Shown here in pieces: positions 9,112 to 17,369 of a stretch of 64,000 bases of DNA. Each line of letters opens with the position of its first letter. The stretch's first letter is position 1. The notes beneath the pieces are model-generated. The model did not search any database and was not told the origin of the DNA. It saw nothing but the letters and a program-made list of their open reading frames with translations. The position numbers and the translations under genes were made by a program. This DNA comes from Hymenobacter psychrophilus (lineage in GTDB: Bacteria; Bacteroidota; Bacteroidia; Cytophagales; Hymenobacteraceae). The stretch is from positions 1-64,000 of the forward strand of contig NZ_FNOV01000006.1 of the NCBI RefSeq assembly GCF_900107135.1, given 5' to 3'.

Positions 9112-10698
9112 TTACCAATGCACGTTGGTAAGGTCAGGCTGTAAAACGACAAAGTTAGGTGTAGATACTACGATTCTACTATCGGCCACATACTGTTTGT
9201 GTACAGCAAGAAAATCAATGAAATGCGCTTTACTCATAATCAGATAACCCAAGCCGTAAGCAGCCATTTTCTTCTGAATATCAACTACTGATACATCTGA
9301 TGCCTCTTGGTTCCAGACTATACCGCGTCGGTCAAAATATATTAAACTCAAGTTAGGTGAAGCCTCCCCTAACACTAATATCCGAGAGTCCTTTGCAATG
9401 CCCTGCTTGGCTAAGCTTAGTGCCCCACCCTCCATCCACTTATATCGATAATATTCACTAAATGATTTATACGGGTCAGTTATTCTCGCCTGATATTCAG
9501 TATAACCAGTAATTCCGAATAGCGCAAGCAGGGGCACCCATATTAGCGACAGGTAGTTAACCTTCACCAAATAAACGTTTAACACAACAACGGCCAGCAC
9601 TACAACTGTAATTACCAAAGGCATGTAGGGCGCGATAACATAATAATCATGGTCGATAAATTGGCTACCCATTCTTTCAAAGAACAGCTTACCCCCTATT
9701 AGTGAAATCACTAAGAATACTACAATATAATAATACTCACCGATGCGCTTTATCTTATAAAGAGCGTATAAAAATACAATTAGTAAAGCTATTTCAAAAA
9801 ACTTGTATGCTACACCAGAAAAGTATTCGTATCGCCATATAGTATCGATTCTTTCCCAGATATACGCCCTCATTTCTTTATCCAGAATAGGGCGTTGCTC
9901 TGCTAAAAAAGCTAGAGACTGATATTTTTGATTGATATACTTCGTGTAGATTATATACACCCCAATAATACCGAATGAAGCTCCAACACTTAATAGAAAT
10001 ACTATCTTCTGTTTTAGATTCAGGAAATCGTTATTAAAGTAGCTTGCTAATAGCAAAGTGGCTGTTACACTTCCCAGATAAATAATGCTAGACGCTTTAA
10101 TAAGAGAAGCCAGACCTAGAATAACTATTGCAATCAGCACATATTTAAATTTTCTTTTAACAAACAAATAATGCTGAACGAAATAAATACCTACGAAAAC
10201 AAGTGAAACACTTGCTGTGTCAGGGATATAATTACCGGTATAATAAACGAATATTGGTGACAATAACAGAAAAAAAGACGGAACTAATGAAGATAGAAAA
10301 TTATCCGTATGCTCAAATACTATTTTAAATAAATAGTAATATCCAACTATCGAGAAACCGATAGTAATAAGGCGAAAAATAACGTGGATGTATTGCCGGC
10401 CAACCAAATGACCTAGCAAAGCTGCTAAATATGCCTGCAGGGGAAATTCCACCCCAGTTATCCCGTCAATTGAAAGCAGGCTGAATGTTCGGGGATGAAA
10501 AAAATCAAGTCCAAAATCATAGAAGCTTAAGGCCAAGGACAAACGGTCGGCCTGAGCCCACTCATGAATTCCGCGTGGCAATAGCGTTATCGAGGAGGCA
10601 TAGAATAAAATAGAAATTCCGATAAAAATAATAATTGACGCTAGATAAGGGGCATTCCATAACCGGTGGCTATGCTTTAGGAGCGCGGTATTCAGCAT
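9112..10698 (-). CDS. GT-C (GT39/ArnT-like) membrane glycosyltransferase, AT-rich
   Basis: The product has 528 aa with roughly eleven membrane helices. The first periplasmic loop contains HEWAQADRLSLALSFYDFGL, the acidic motif position of GT-C polyprenyl-phosphate-sugar transferases. It is likely to move a sugar from a lipid carrier to an acceptor on the outer face of the inner membrane. The ATG at 10698 is preferred over an upstream in-frame ATG (10743), because the longer N-terminus (MTKHCLGQSIWPCFH) is polar and lies over a promoter-like element. Codon use is strongly AT-biased compared with neighbours, pointing to horizontal transfer. Specificity unknown. Confidence 0.8.
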   Translation of the reverse strand: MLNTALLKHSHRLWNAPYLASIIIFIGISILFYASSITLLPRGIHEWAQADRLSLALSFYDFGLDFFHPRTFSLLSIDGITGVEFPLQAYLAALLGHLVGRQYIHVIFRLITIGFSIVGYYYLFKIVFEHTDNFLSSLVPSFFLLLSPIFVYYTGNYIPDTASVSLVFVGIYFVQHYLFVKRKFKYVLIAIVILGLASLIKASSIIYLGSVTATLLLASYFNNDFLNLKQKIVFLLSVGASFGIIGVYIIYTKYINQKYQSLAFLAEQRPILDKEMRAYIWERIDTIWRYEYFSGVAYKFFEIALLIVFLYALYKIKRIGEYYYIVVFLVISLIGGKLFFERMGSQFIDHDYYVIAPYMPLVITVVVLAVVVLNVYLVKVNYLSLIWVPLLALFGITGYTEYQARITDPYKSFSEYYRYKWMEGGALSLAKQGIAKDSRILVLGEASPNLSLIYFDRRGIVWNQEASDVSVVDIQKKMAAYGLGYLIMSKAHFIDFLAVHKQYVADSRIVVSTPNFVVLQPDLTNVHW

Positions 10699-10740
10699 AT
10701 GAAAGCAGGGCCATATTGACTGCCCAAGACAGTGTTTGGT

Positions 10741-10748
10741 CAAAAGTA
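10741..10748 (-). promoter_or_regulatory. Bacteroidota -7 element TACTTTTG
   Basis: Matches TAnnTTTG on the minus strand, with a predicted start of transcription about 37 nt before the GT-C gene start at 10698. Confidence 0.4.
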
Positions 10749-10841
10749 GTGGCTTTTCAGCAGAGAATCACCCCTTATTATTCCTTGAGCTGGCCGGCCC
10801 AAGCACCAGACAGGGCCAACCAGCTTTCGCAAGCATCTCTT

Positions 10842-10849
10842 TAGCTTTG
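10842..10849 (+). promoter_or_regulatory. Bacteroidota -7 element TAGCTTTG
   Basis: Matches TAnnTTTG about 50 nt before the gene at 10903. With the minus-strand element at 10741 it marks a divergent promoter region. Confidence 0.4.
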
Positions 10850-10902
10850 CCGGCCGGCTGCCGGTAGGCTGGCGACGTACCCTGAATCGAGAGAAATCTA
10901 TA

Positions 10903-13278
10903 ATGTCTTCATTTGCTAAAGCTTCAGGACGAAGTACTGTTGGCGGATTACTGCTTGTTGGGGTGCTTAGTGCCCTGTTGTGCCTAGGGCTGTGGGGCGA
11001 GGTACTCCTGAATCCTGCCGGGCGACTGTTGCAGAATGAAGGCGATGGAATTGAAAGCCTTTATGCGTATCTGTACCAGATTCGCCATGTGGGAGGCCAT
11101 TTGCAGTTCAGCGGTATGAATTACCCCTGGACCGGCCACCTTAATTATTACAATACGCTGCCCGCCCTCGCGCTGCCATTAGGCTGGCTCAACGAGCATG
11201 TTGTAACCGTTTCGCCCGCCGCCGCGTTGGCCGCGCTCAACCTGTTTCTGCTGGGCAGCCTGCTGTTTACTCCCATCGTGTTGTATGCCACGCTCCGGCG
11301 GCTAGGCATAGTGGATTGGCTGGCGGTAGCCGGCGGATTACTGATTACGTTTTTGTCGCCCCAGCACGAAAGGCTGTACACCCATCAGGGGCTGTATAGC
11401 ATGCTGGTGGTGGCCGTGCTGCTATACGCGATGGTTCGCGTTCTGGCAACCTCTACCCCGCCCCGGCGGTGGTACGTGGTAATCATGGCGGTGGCCCTCT
11501 TCGCGGGGCTGTTGCACACGTATTTTCTACTGGTGGCCGCTGGCCTTACGCTGGGCAGCGCCTTCTGGCTCCTTGTTCAGGAGCGCCCGCTCCAAAAGCC
11601 CGTCGAACGCCGGCAGTTGCTGTATTTGCTGGTAACCGGCCTGCTACCGCTGGTGCTGTTTCGGGGTTGGCTCGCCCTCACCGACCCGGTTACCGACCGG
11701 CCCGTGCGGCCCTATGGTTTCCTCGACTACACCGCCGACCCAAGCAGCATTTTCCTGCCCGTGCTGGGGCCTTGGCATGCCTGGCTACAAACCTATTTTC
11801 CTTACCGGGAAGCGGCCTGGGAGGGCGCGAGCTACGTCGGGCTGGTGGGCGCTGTGGCTACCGGCATTATCGTTGTTAGCCTGGGCATTTGGCTTGTTCA
11901 ACGACGCTGGCAGTTACTACGGCAGCCGCCGGTTTCGCGGCCCTTCCGGCTGTTATTGGGGGCCGCAGTGCTCACGCTACTGCTGGCCATGGGCCTGCCG
12001 TTTATTTTGCCTGGCTTTGGGTGGTTGTTAGATGTGGCCGGCCCGCTCCGGCAATTCCGGGCGCTGGGAAGGCTGGCCTGGCCTTACTATTATGTTATCG
12101 GCCTGTTTAGCGTTTATCTGCTGCAGCAGTTTTATAGCTACGCCCGGGTTAAGAACCGGGAATGGCTGGGGGCCTGCGTTTTACTGCTAGCCGTGGAAAT
12201 ATGGAGCTACGAAGCCTATACCAACGCCATCAATCAGCGGGGAGCCATTCTGAGCTACCCGGCCGCTGACACCTTTATCAGCGAAGAAAACAACTACCGC
12301 ACGCTGCTGGCCAAAACCTGGCGCGGGCCGGCCGATTTCCAAGCCATCCTGCCGATTTCGACGCTGCTCATCGGCACCGACAAAATAGGCATTGTGCCTC
12401 CGCCCGGCAACATGAGCTATGAAATGTGCCGCGCTTCCTACAACCTGGGCCTGCCGCTGGCTGCCACTTGGATGGCCCGCGCTTCGGTCAGCCAAACCCT
12501 CTCCCTGGCTTCAATTTTTGGTGATGAACTCCTGCCGCACCCCTACGGCCAGCTACTATCTTCCGCCAAGCCCCTTCTACTACTGGTAGAGGATATCTAC
12601 ACTCCCGTGCGGGGCATGGAGCAGGCGCTTATAAACCGGGCAACACGGCTGGCCAGCGCCAATGGCTTCACGGTATATTCGCTTCCGGTCGACAGCCTGT
12701 ATCCTGGTCGGGCGGCCCAGCAGGCGAAACTACAGTTTGCGAGCCGCCGGGGGCTTCAGCCCCGCGCCGATGGCCTGTGGTGCAGCTCTGCCAAATCCGT
12801 TGTTTACCAGCCGTTTCGAACAACCGATGGCCGGGACGAATTATTGGGGGCAGGATCATTTTACCGACGGGTGCGAGAGAATGTGGACAGCCGGGCGATT
12901 ATCTACGACGGACCTGCCCCCAGTGATACAGGCCGCTACGAAATATCGGCTTGGGTGCGCGCTACCCTGCGCGAGGGCCTGGGAACAATGCAGGTGAGCG
13001 TATTCGATCAGCAGAATCAGCGAATTGCCGAATTGCTGGGCTCCCCCTCCAACAGCACCGATATCTACGCTGGCTGGGTACGAACTGCGGTGCAGGTGCG
13101 GCTGCCCGCCAACACGGCACGGGTAGAGGTTGGGTGGTTTGACAACCGGGAGTTACAAGTGGACAATTTGCTGATGCGGCCCTTGGATACCGAGGTATTT
13201 TGGCAAAGTGGCCCGCGTGTAGTGTGCAATAACTTTCCGTTGCCAACTAATGCCGAGTTGCGGCCCGCTCAGCATTGA
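10903..13278 (+). CDS. Large GT-C-like membrane protein with C-terminal jelly-roll domain
   Basis: The 791-aa protein has about ten or eleven membrane helices within residues 15-460. A long first periplasmic loop carries NEGDGIESLYAYLYQIRH and MNYPWTGHLNYYNTLP, as in YfhO/DUF6311-like putative glycosyltransferases. Residues 460-640 form a periplasmic region. Residues about 650-780 resemble a jelly roll: YEISAWVRA, then WVRTAVQVRLP, then LQVDNLL. This last domain parallels the free-standing lipoproteins at 8543 and 15398. Likely a surface-glycan transferase with its own glycan-binding module; this is inference. Confidence 0.7.
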   Translation: MSSFAKASGRSTVGGLLLVGVLSALLCLGLWGEVLLNPAGRLLQNEGDGIESLYAYLYQIRHVGGHLQFSGMNYPWTGHLNYYNTLPALALPLGWLNEHVVTVSPAAALAALNLFLLGSLLFTPIVLYATLRRLGIVDWLAVAGGLLITFLSPQHERLYTHQGLYSMLVVAVLLYAMVRVLATSTPPRRWYVVIMAVALFAGLLHTYFLLVAAGLTLGSAFWLLVQERPLQKPVERRQLLYLLVTGLLPLVLFRGWLALTDPVTDRPVRPYGFLDYTADPSSIFLPVLGPWHAWLQTYFPYREAAWEGASYVGLVGAVATGIIVVSLGIWLVQRRWQLLRQPPVSRPFRLLLGAAVLTLLLAMGLPFILPGFGWLLDVAGPLRQFRALGRLAWPYYYVIGLFSVYLLQQFYSYARVKNREWLGACVLLLAVEIWSYEAYTNAINQRGAILSYPAADTFISEENNYRTLLAKTWRGPADFQAILPISTLLIGTDKIGIVPPPGNMSYEMCRASYNLGLPLAATWMARASVSQTLSLASIFGDELLPHPYGQLLSSAKPLLLLVEDIYTPVRGMEQALINRATRLASANGFTVYSLPVDSLYPGRAAQQAKLQFASRRGLQPRADGLWCSSAKSVVYQPFRTTDGRDELLGAGSFYRRVRENVDSRAIIYDGPAPSDTGRYEISAWVRATLREGLGTMQVSVFDQQNQRIAELLGSPSNSTDIYAGWVRTAVQVRLPANTARVEVGWFDNRELQVDNLLMRPLDTEVFWQSGPRVVCNNFPLPTNAELRPAQH

Positions 13279-13325
13279 CTAACCCCACACGAATTTATCT
13301 GTGCGCAGTGGCCAAAGAACCGCAC

Positions 13326-13333
13326 TATCTTTA
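13326..13333 (+). promoter_or_regulatory. Possible -7 element TATCTTTA
   Basis: One base off TAnnTTTG. If used, transcription starts near 13339 and the 38-bp palindrome at 13362 would lie in the 5' leader of the dioxygenase mRNA. Confidence 0.3.
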
Positions 13334-13361
13334 CTCGTGACCCGACCCACCTCACACTGGG

Positions 13362-13399
13362 TTTTCCATAAAGGTCTTGTACAAGACCTTTATGGAAAA
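13362..13399. repeat. Perfect 38-bp palindrome ahead of the dioxygenase gene
   Basis: Each half reads TTTTCCATAAAGGTCTTGT and its complement, with no unpaired centre. It sits 29 nt before the dioxygenase start. It could be a terminator for the upstream gene, an operator for a dimeric regulator, or an mRNA leader hairpin. Confidence 0.7.
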
Positions 13400-13428
13400 T
13401 GCGCTATTTCACTTCCTTCTCATTACTT

Positions 13429-13956
13429 ATGCCCGTCGCCCGTCCGTTCAACTTTCAGCAGTGGATTGATGCCCACCGCCACCTGCTGCGGCCGCCCGTG
13501 GGCAACCAGCAGGTATTCAAGGACAACAAAGACTTTATCGTGATGGTGGTGGGCGGCCCCAACGCCCGCAAAGACTACCATGTGGACGAGGGCGAGGAGC
13601 TGTTTCTGCAGCTGGAAGGCGACATGGTGGTGAAAATCATTGAGGATGGCCAGCCCGTGGATATCGAGATAAAGGCGGGCAGCATGTTTCTGCTGCCCGG
13701 CGGCGTGCCTCACTCGCCCCGCCGGCCGGCCGGCTCGGTGGGCCTGGTGCTGGAGCGCTACCGCACGGCCGGGGAGCTCGACGGCTTCCAGTGGTACTGC
13801 GAGAACTGCGGCCACCAGCTGCACGAGGAGTACGCCGAAATTACCGACATCGTGGCCCAGCTACCACCCATCATGGACCGTTTCTGGGCCTCCGACGAGT
13901 TGCGCACCTGCACGGTGTGCGGCACCTATATGGAGGCTCCGGCCACGGCGCCCTAG
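13429..13956 (+). CDS. nbaC: 3-hydroxyanthranilate 3,4-dioxygenase
   Basis: This enzyme opens the ring of 3-hydroxyanthranilate, giving the precursor of quinolinate (NAD) or of 2-aminomuconate breakdown. It acts in the cytoplasm with Fe(II). Starting at the ATG at 13429 gives 175 aa and puts the cupin metal ligands at His51, Glu57 and His95, the positions known for bacterial family members. The ATG at 13399 is rejected because it overlaps a palindrome. A rubredoxin-like C-terminal site has Cys124/Cys127 and Cys161/Cys164, as in the bacterial form. The next gene starts 3 nt later. Kynureninase and kynurenine monooxygenase follow within 7 kb. Confidence 0.93.
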   Translation: MPVARPFNFQQWIDAHRHLLRPPVGNQQVFKDNKDFIVMVVGGPNARKDYHVDEGEELFLQLEGDMVVKIIEDGQPVDIEIKAGSMFLLPGGVPHSPRRPAGSVGLVLERYRTAGELDGFQWYCENCGHQLHEEYAEITDIVAQLPPIMDRFWASDELRTCTVCGTYMEAPATAP

Positions 13957-13959
13957 CCC

Positions 13960-15264
13960 GTGCGCGCCTCCTACTGGGTACTGCTGCTGATGGGGGTGCT
14001 GGCCACGCTGCTCCAGTTTCAGGACCGCCGCTGGAAGCCGCTGGAGGTGTTCGATTACGACTCCGGCGGCTATTATGTGTACCTGCCCTCGGCCTTTATC
14101 TACCACGATTTGGCCGGCGCCGATTCGCTGGCCCGGCTCCACGAGGCCTACCTGCCAGGCAAAGAATTTAACATGGGGCTGGTGGCGGTGCCGGGCGGCA
14201 GTGGGGGCACCATCAGCAAATATCCGCTGGGCATGGCTTTGGCCAACCTGCCGTGGTTTGGGGGCGCCCACCTATATGCCGGGTGGGCCGGTTACGCCCA
14301 GGATGGCTTTACCCGACCTTACCAGCAGATAACCATGGTGGCGGGCCTAGCGCATGCGCTGCTGGGGCTGCTGGTGCTGGCCGGGCTGCTGCGCCGCCTT
14401 TTTCCGGATTCCGTGGCGGCCTGGACGCTGGCGGTTATCGGACTGGGCACCAACCTGCTATGCTACGCCAGCCTGGAAGCCGCCATGGCCCACGCGCCGC
14501 TTTTTCTGTGGCAGGCCGCGCTGCTCTACTGCACGGTGCGCTGGTACGAAACCTTCCGGCCGGGCTTTATGCTGGGCATCGGGCTGTTTCTGGGCCTGGC
14601 CGTCCTCACGCGCCCCACCGAAATACTGTATGTGCTGGTGCCGCTGCTCTGGGGCCTGCGCTCCGTCGCGAGCCTGCGGAGCCGGCCGGCGCTGTGGTGG
14701 CAGCACCGCGGGCAGCTGGCCATGGCCGCGCTGCTGCTGTTGGCCATCGGGAGCCTGCAGCTGCTGTTCTGGCGCGCCACCACCGGCCACTGGCTGTTCT
14801 ACTCCTACCAGGGCGAGGCGTTCGATTTCCGGCATCCGCACCTGCTCGATGGCCTGTTCAGCTTCCGGAAGGGCTGGTTGCTGTACACGCCGCTGGCGGG
14901 CGTGGCCCTGCTAAGTTTGGGCGGGGCGTTGCAGCGGCAACTGCCCGCGGCTTGGGTGCCGCTGCTGGTTACGGTGGTTGGGGTGGTGTACGTTACCTTC
15001 AGCTGGGAGCAGTGGTGGTACGGTGGCGGCTTTGGGGCGCGGGCGCTTATCAGTCTCTATCCGCTGCTGGCCCTGGGGCTGGCCAGCCTGCTGGCCCAGG
15101 CGCGGGCGGGCCGCCGCTTCGGCTATGGGCTGTTGCGCGGCGTGCTGGTACTGGGCATTCTGCTGAGCTGCCTGCAAACCTGGCAGTTTGGCGCGGGCAC
15201 GCTGCACTGGGACGAAACCACCGCCGAAAGCTATTTCGCCAATTTTTTCACCATCAAGCATTGA
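13960..15264 (+). CDS. GT-C-like membrane protein, putative glycosyltransferase
   Basis: This 434-aa protein starts at a GTG 3 nt after the dioxygenase stop, so translation is probably coupled. About ten membrane helices are visible. The first external loop has VFDYDSGGYYVYLPSAF, an acidic motif as in GT-C enzymes using polyprenyl-phosphate sugars, and a later loop has SWEQWWYGGGFGARAL. No exact family is recognised. It leads into a jelly-roll lipoprotein and a PIG-V-like transferase, so a shared role in building or decorating a surface glycan is likely. No metabolic link to the kynurenine genes is apparent. Confidence 0.75.
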   Translation: MRASYWVLLLMGVLATLLQFQDRRWKPLEVFDYDSGGYYVYLPSAFIYHDLAGADSLARLHEAYLPGKEFNMGLVAVPGGSGGTISKYPLGMALANLPWFGGAHLYAGWAGYAQDGFTRPYQQITMVAGLAHALLGLLVLAGLLRRLFPDSVAAWTLAVIGLGTNLLCYASLEAAMAHAPLFLWQAALLYCTVRWYETFRPGFMLGIGLFLGLAVLTRPTEILYVLVPLLWGLRSVASLRSRPALWWQHRGQLAMAALLLLAIGSLQLLFWRATTGHWLFYSYQGEAFDFRHPHLLDGLFSFRKGWLLYTPLAGVALLSLGGALQRQLPAAWVPLLVTVVGVVYVTFSWEQWWYGGGFGARALISLYPLLALGLASLLAQARAGRRFGYGLLRGVLVLGILLSCLQTWQFGAGTLHWDETTAESYFANFFTIKH

Positions 15265-15316
15265 CGTTTGGAGCTGCAAGCGGGAAGTCGCCGTTGCAGG
15301 AGTGCTGCTGCTGGTA

Positions 15317-15346
15317 TTGATGTTGTGGCCCTATAAAGTAGCTTTG
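15317..15346 (+). promoter_or_regulatory. Bipartite Bacteroidota promoter, TTG-N19-TAGCTTTG
   Basis: TTG at 15317-15319 and TAGCTTTG at 15339-15346 are separated by exactly 19 nt, fitting the phylum consensus. The predicted start near 15352 supports a downstream start codon for the lipoprotein gene. Confidence 0.55.
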
Positions 15347-15397
15347 GGCGGCTATCCGCTGTTTTCTCGTAATCCGCCACTATTCCTGCTTTATCCG

Positions 15398-15949
15398 TTG
15401 AGTTTGCGCGCTAATTTTCTGCATAAGCCGGGCCGCGGGCGGCGGGCGACTTGTTGGGCCGCGGCGCTGCTGCTGGCGGCCTGCCGGCCAGCAGCCGAAC
15501 AACCAATAAGCAGTATAGGGTTCGAGGACGTGGAAGGCTGGGTAGTCCCTACCCCGCCCTGGCTCACCAATGATCCGGTGCATAATGGCCGCCGGGCCTT
15601 CGCCCTCCTCAACACCGAGAACTACGGCCTCAATATTACGCGGCCCTGGGGTAGCCTGGGCCGGCCCCGCACCCTAGAAGTGGGCACCTGGGTGAACCTG
15701 CCCCACGGCCGCACCCACGTGGCCCTGATAGTGCAGGTGAACCGGGGCGACCCAGCCGAGGTCCGTTACTACAAACTTATACCCATCCACGAAGTGGTGA
15801 AGCGCTACAACACCTGGCAACTGGTACACGCCACCCACGAACTGCCCGACGACCTGCAGGACGACGATATCGTGAAGGTGTACGCCTGGCAATGGGACGC
15901 ACACTACACGCTGTTTTTCGATGATATCTACCTGAAAAAGCTGCGCTGA
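15398..15949 (+). CDS. Lipoprotein with jelly-roll-like domain
   Basis: The start is uncertain. The TTG at 15398 is chosen because it follows a good promoter and gives a lipoprotein signal (RRATCWAAALLLAAC). An in-frame ATG at 15320 and one at 15188, inside the previous gene, are alternatives. The mature protein has the landmarks seen in the lipoprotein at 8543: VGTWVNLP, then NTWQLVHATHELP, then LFFDDIYL. It probably binds a glycan or partner in the periplasm. Its stop codon overlaps the ATG of the PIG-V-like gene by one base, so the two are translated together. Confidence 0.7.
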   Translation: MSLRANFLHKPGRGRRATCWAAALLLAACRPAAEQPISSIGFEDVEGWVVPTPPWLTNDPVHNGRRAFALLNTENYGLNITRPWGSLGRPRTLEVGTWVNLPHGRTHVALIVQVNRGDPAEVRYYKLIPIHEVVKRYNTWQLVHATHELPDDLQDDDIVKVYAWQWDAHYTLFFDDIYLKKLR

Positions 15950-17295
15950 TGGAAACCACTCTCCCCCGCCCCGACGCGGCGGGCACGCGCCCCCGGCGGC
16001 TGGCCCGGCTCGGGGCGCGGCTGGCGCCGCTGCTGCTGCACACTGGCGTGCTTGTCGGCCTCTACGCCGTGCTGTATACGCTTGGCATCATCACCCAGCT
16101 GCCCGATAATAGCAACCTGCTTTCCTGGGATGCCGACCTGTTCCACCGTATCGCGCAAACCGGCTACGACGATGCGGCCAGCGGCATCAACGCGTTTTTC
16201 CCGCTGCTACCCGGCATCTGGCACTTCACGGGCTTTAGCGCCATCCAAATCAGCCTGCTGAACGCCACCTGCCTGCTGGCCGGCATGGCCTTGCTCGGCT
16301 GGGCTTTCCGGCTCAGCAATCGGCAGCTGCTGGTGGCCCTATCGGGGCCGCTGCTCCTATTTGGACTGGTGCCGTATGCCGAGGCACTGTTTTTTCTGGG
16401 TAGCGCCGTGCTGCTGGCGGGGTTGCACCGGCAGCGTTTGGGGCTGGTAGTGCTGGGGCTGGTAGTGGCGTGCCTGGCGCGCTCGGCCGCTACGTTGCTT
16501 ATTCCGTCGTACCTGTTTGCCGAGCTGCTCTGGTGGGGCCGCGGCCACTGGCGCTGGGCGCAGCTGGGGCGGCTGCTGGCCGGCATTGCGGCCTGCCTGG
16601 TGGCGCTGGGCGGCGTGATGCTGCTGCAATACCGCAGCCACGGCGATGCACTAGCCTTTTATAAAGTGCACGCGCTGTGGGGCCATATCTGGCAGCCACC
16701 GCTGCTGCCGCTGCACAGCTCGGCCGGCATCAACGTGCTTTGGCTCGATGCCACGGCCCTCGTAGTGGCTGGCCTGAGCCTGCTCAGCTGCCTGGTGCTG
16801 GGGTTGCACTGGCTGACCAGCTGGCGCACCACGCCGACTGCTACTGCGGTGGCGGCCCAGGCGCTACCACCTTCAAAGGCCGTGTTGTTTTCGCTCAGCT
16901 ACTGCGTAGGCGCCGGCTATTTTATCGTTTTTTACCAGGCCGGCGACTTAGTGGGGCTGGCCCGTTATGTGCTGGCCTCGCCGTTTTTTGTGGTGCTGTT
17001 CTGGCAGCTGGGGCAGTTGCCGCGGCAGCGGGCGCGGCAGCTGGCGGCGGCCGTGCTGGGGGCCGGTCTGCTGGCGGTGCTGGCGCTGGGCGGCCTCGGG
17101 GGCTTCAACAGCTTCTACCCTGGGCAGGCGCTGGTGTATTTCGGGCTGTTTCTGCTGTACCTGCTGGCCTACGTGGCCGTCGGGGCCCGCCTGACGCCCT
17201 GGTTCCGCGAGGCTGGCACGGCGCTCTACCTGGTCAACTGCCTGGTAATGCTTTATTTGCTCGATTTGTTTCTGCACGTTATCTGGATAAACTAA
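15949..17295 (+). CDS. PIG-V-like mannosyltransferase family membrane protein (GT76-like)
   Basis: The 448-aa protein has about ten membrane helices. The stretch SWDADLFHRIAQTGYDDAAS followed by NAFFPLLP matches the signature W-D-x(n)-A-x-x-G-Y...FFPLYP of PIG-V/GT76 enzymes, which in eukaryotes add the second mannose to GPI anchors. Bacterial homologues are thought to use polyprenyl-phosphate sugars for surface glycans. The start overlaps the stop of the jelly-roll lipoprotein by one base. Kynureninase begins 75 nt downstream from its own promoter. Substrate unknown. Confidence 0.8.
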   Translation: METTLPRPDAAGTRPRRLARLGARLAPLLLHTGVLVGLYAVLYTLGIITQLPDNSNLLSWDADLFHRIAQTGYDDAASGINAFFPLLPGIWHFTGFSAIQISLLNATCLLAGMALLGWAFRLSNRQLLVALSGPLLLFGLVPYAEALFFLGSAVLLAGLHRQRLGLVVLGLVVACLARSAATLLIPSYLFAELLWWGRGHWRWAQLGRLLAGIAACLVALGGVMLLQYRSHGDALAFYKVHALWGHIWQPPLLPLHSSAGINVLWLDATALVVAGLSLLSCLVLGLHWLTSWRTTPTATAVAAQALPPSKAVLFSLSYCVGAGYFIVFYQAGDLVGLARYVLASPFFVVLFWQLGQLPRQRARQLAAAVLGAGLLAVLALGGLGGFNSFYPGQALVYFGLFLLYLLAYVAVGARLTPWFREAGTALYLVNCLVMLYLLDLFLHVIWIN

Positions 17296-17356
17296 TACCG
17301 GGCAAGTGGCCAAAATCCTGCGGGCGGGCGGCTAGGCACGCGGGCCGAAAGGGTGG

Positions 17357-17364
17357 TATCTTTG
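17357..17364 (+). promoter_or_regulatory. -7 element TATCTTTG directly before kynU
   Basis: TATCTTTG ends 5 nt before the kynU ATG. Transcription would start at or next to the start codon, predicting a leaderless mRNA. Confidence 0.5.
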
Positions 17365-17369
17365 CCGGG

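Noticed and set aside
16677..17369. A 231-codon N-terminal extension of kynureninase
   Set aside because: It overlaps the PIG-V-like gene in another frame, is Ala/Gly-rich, and lies upstream of the kynU promoter element.
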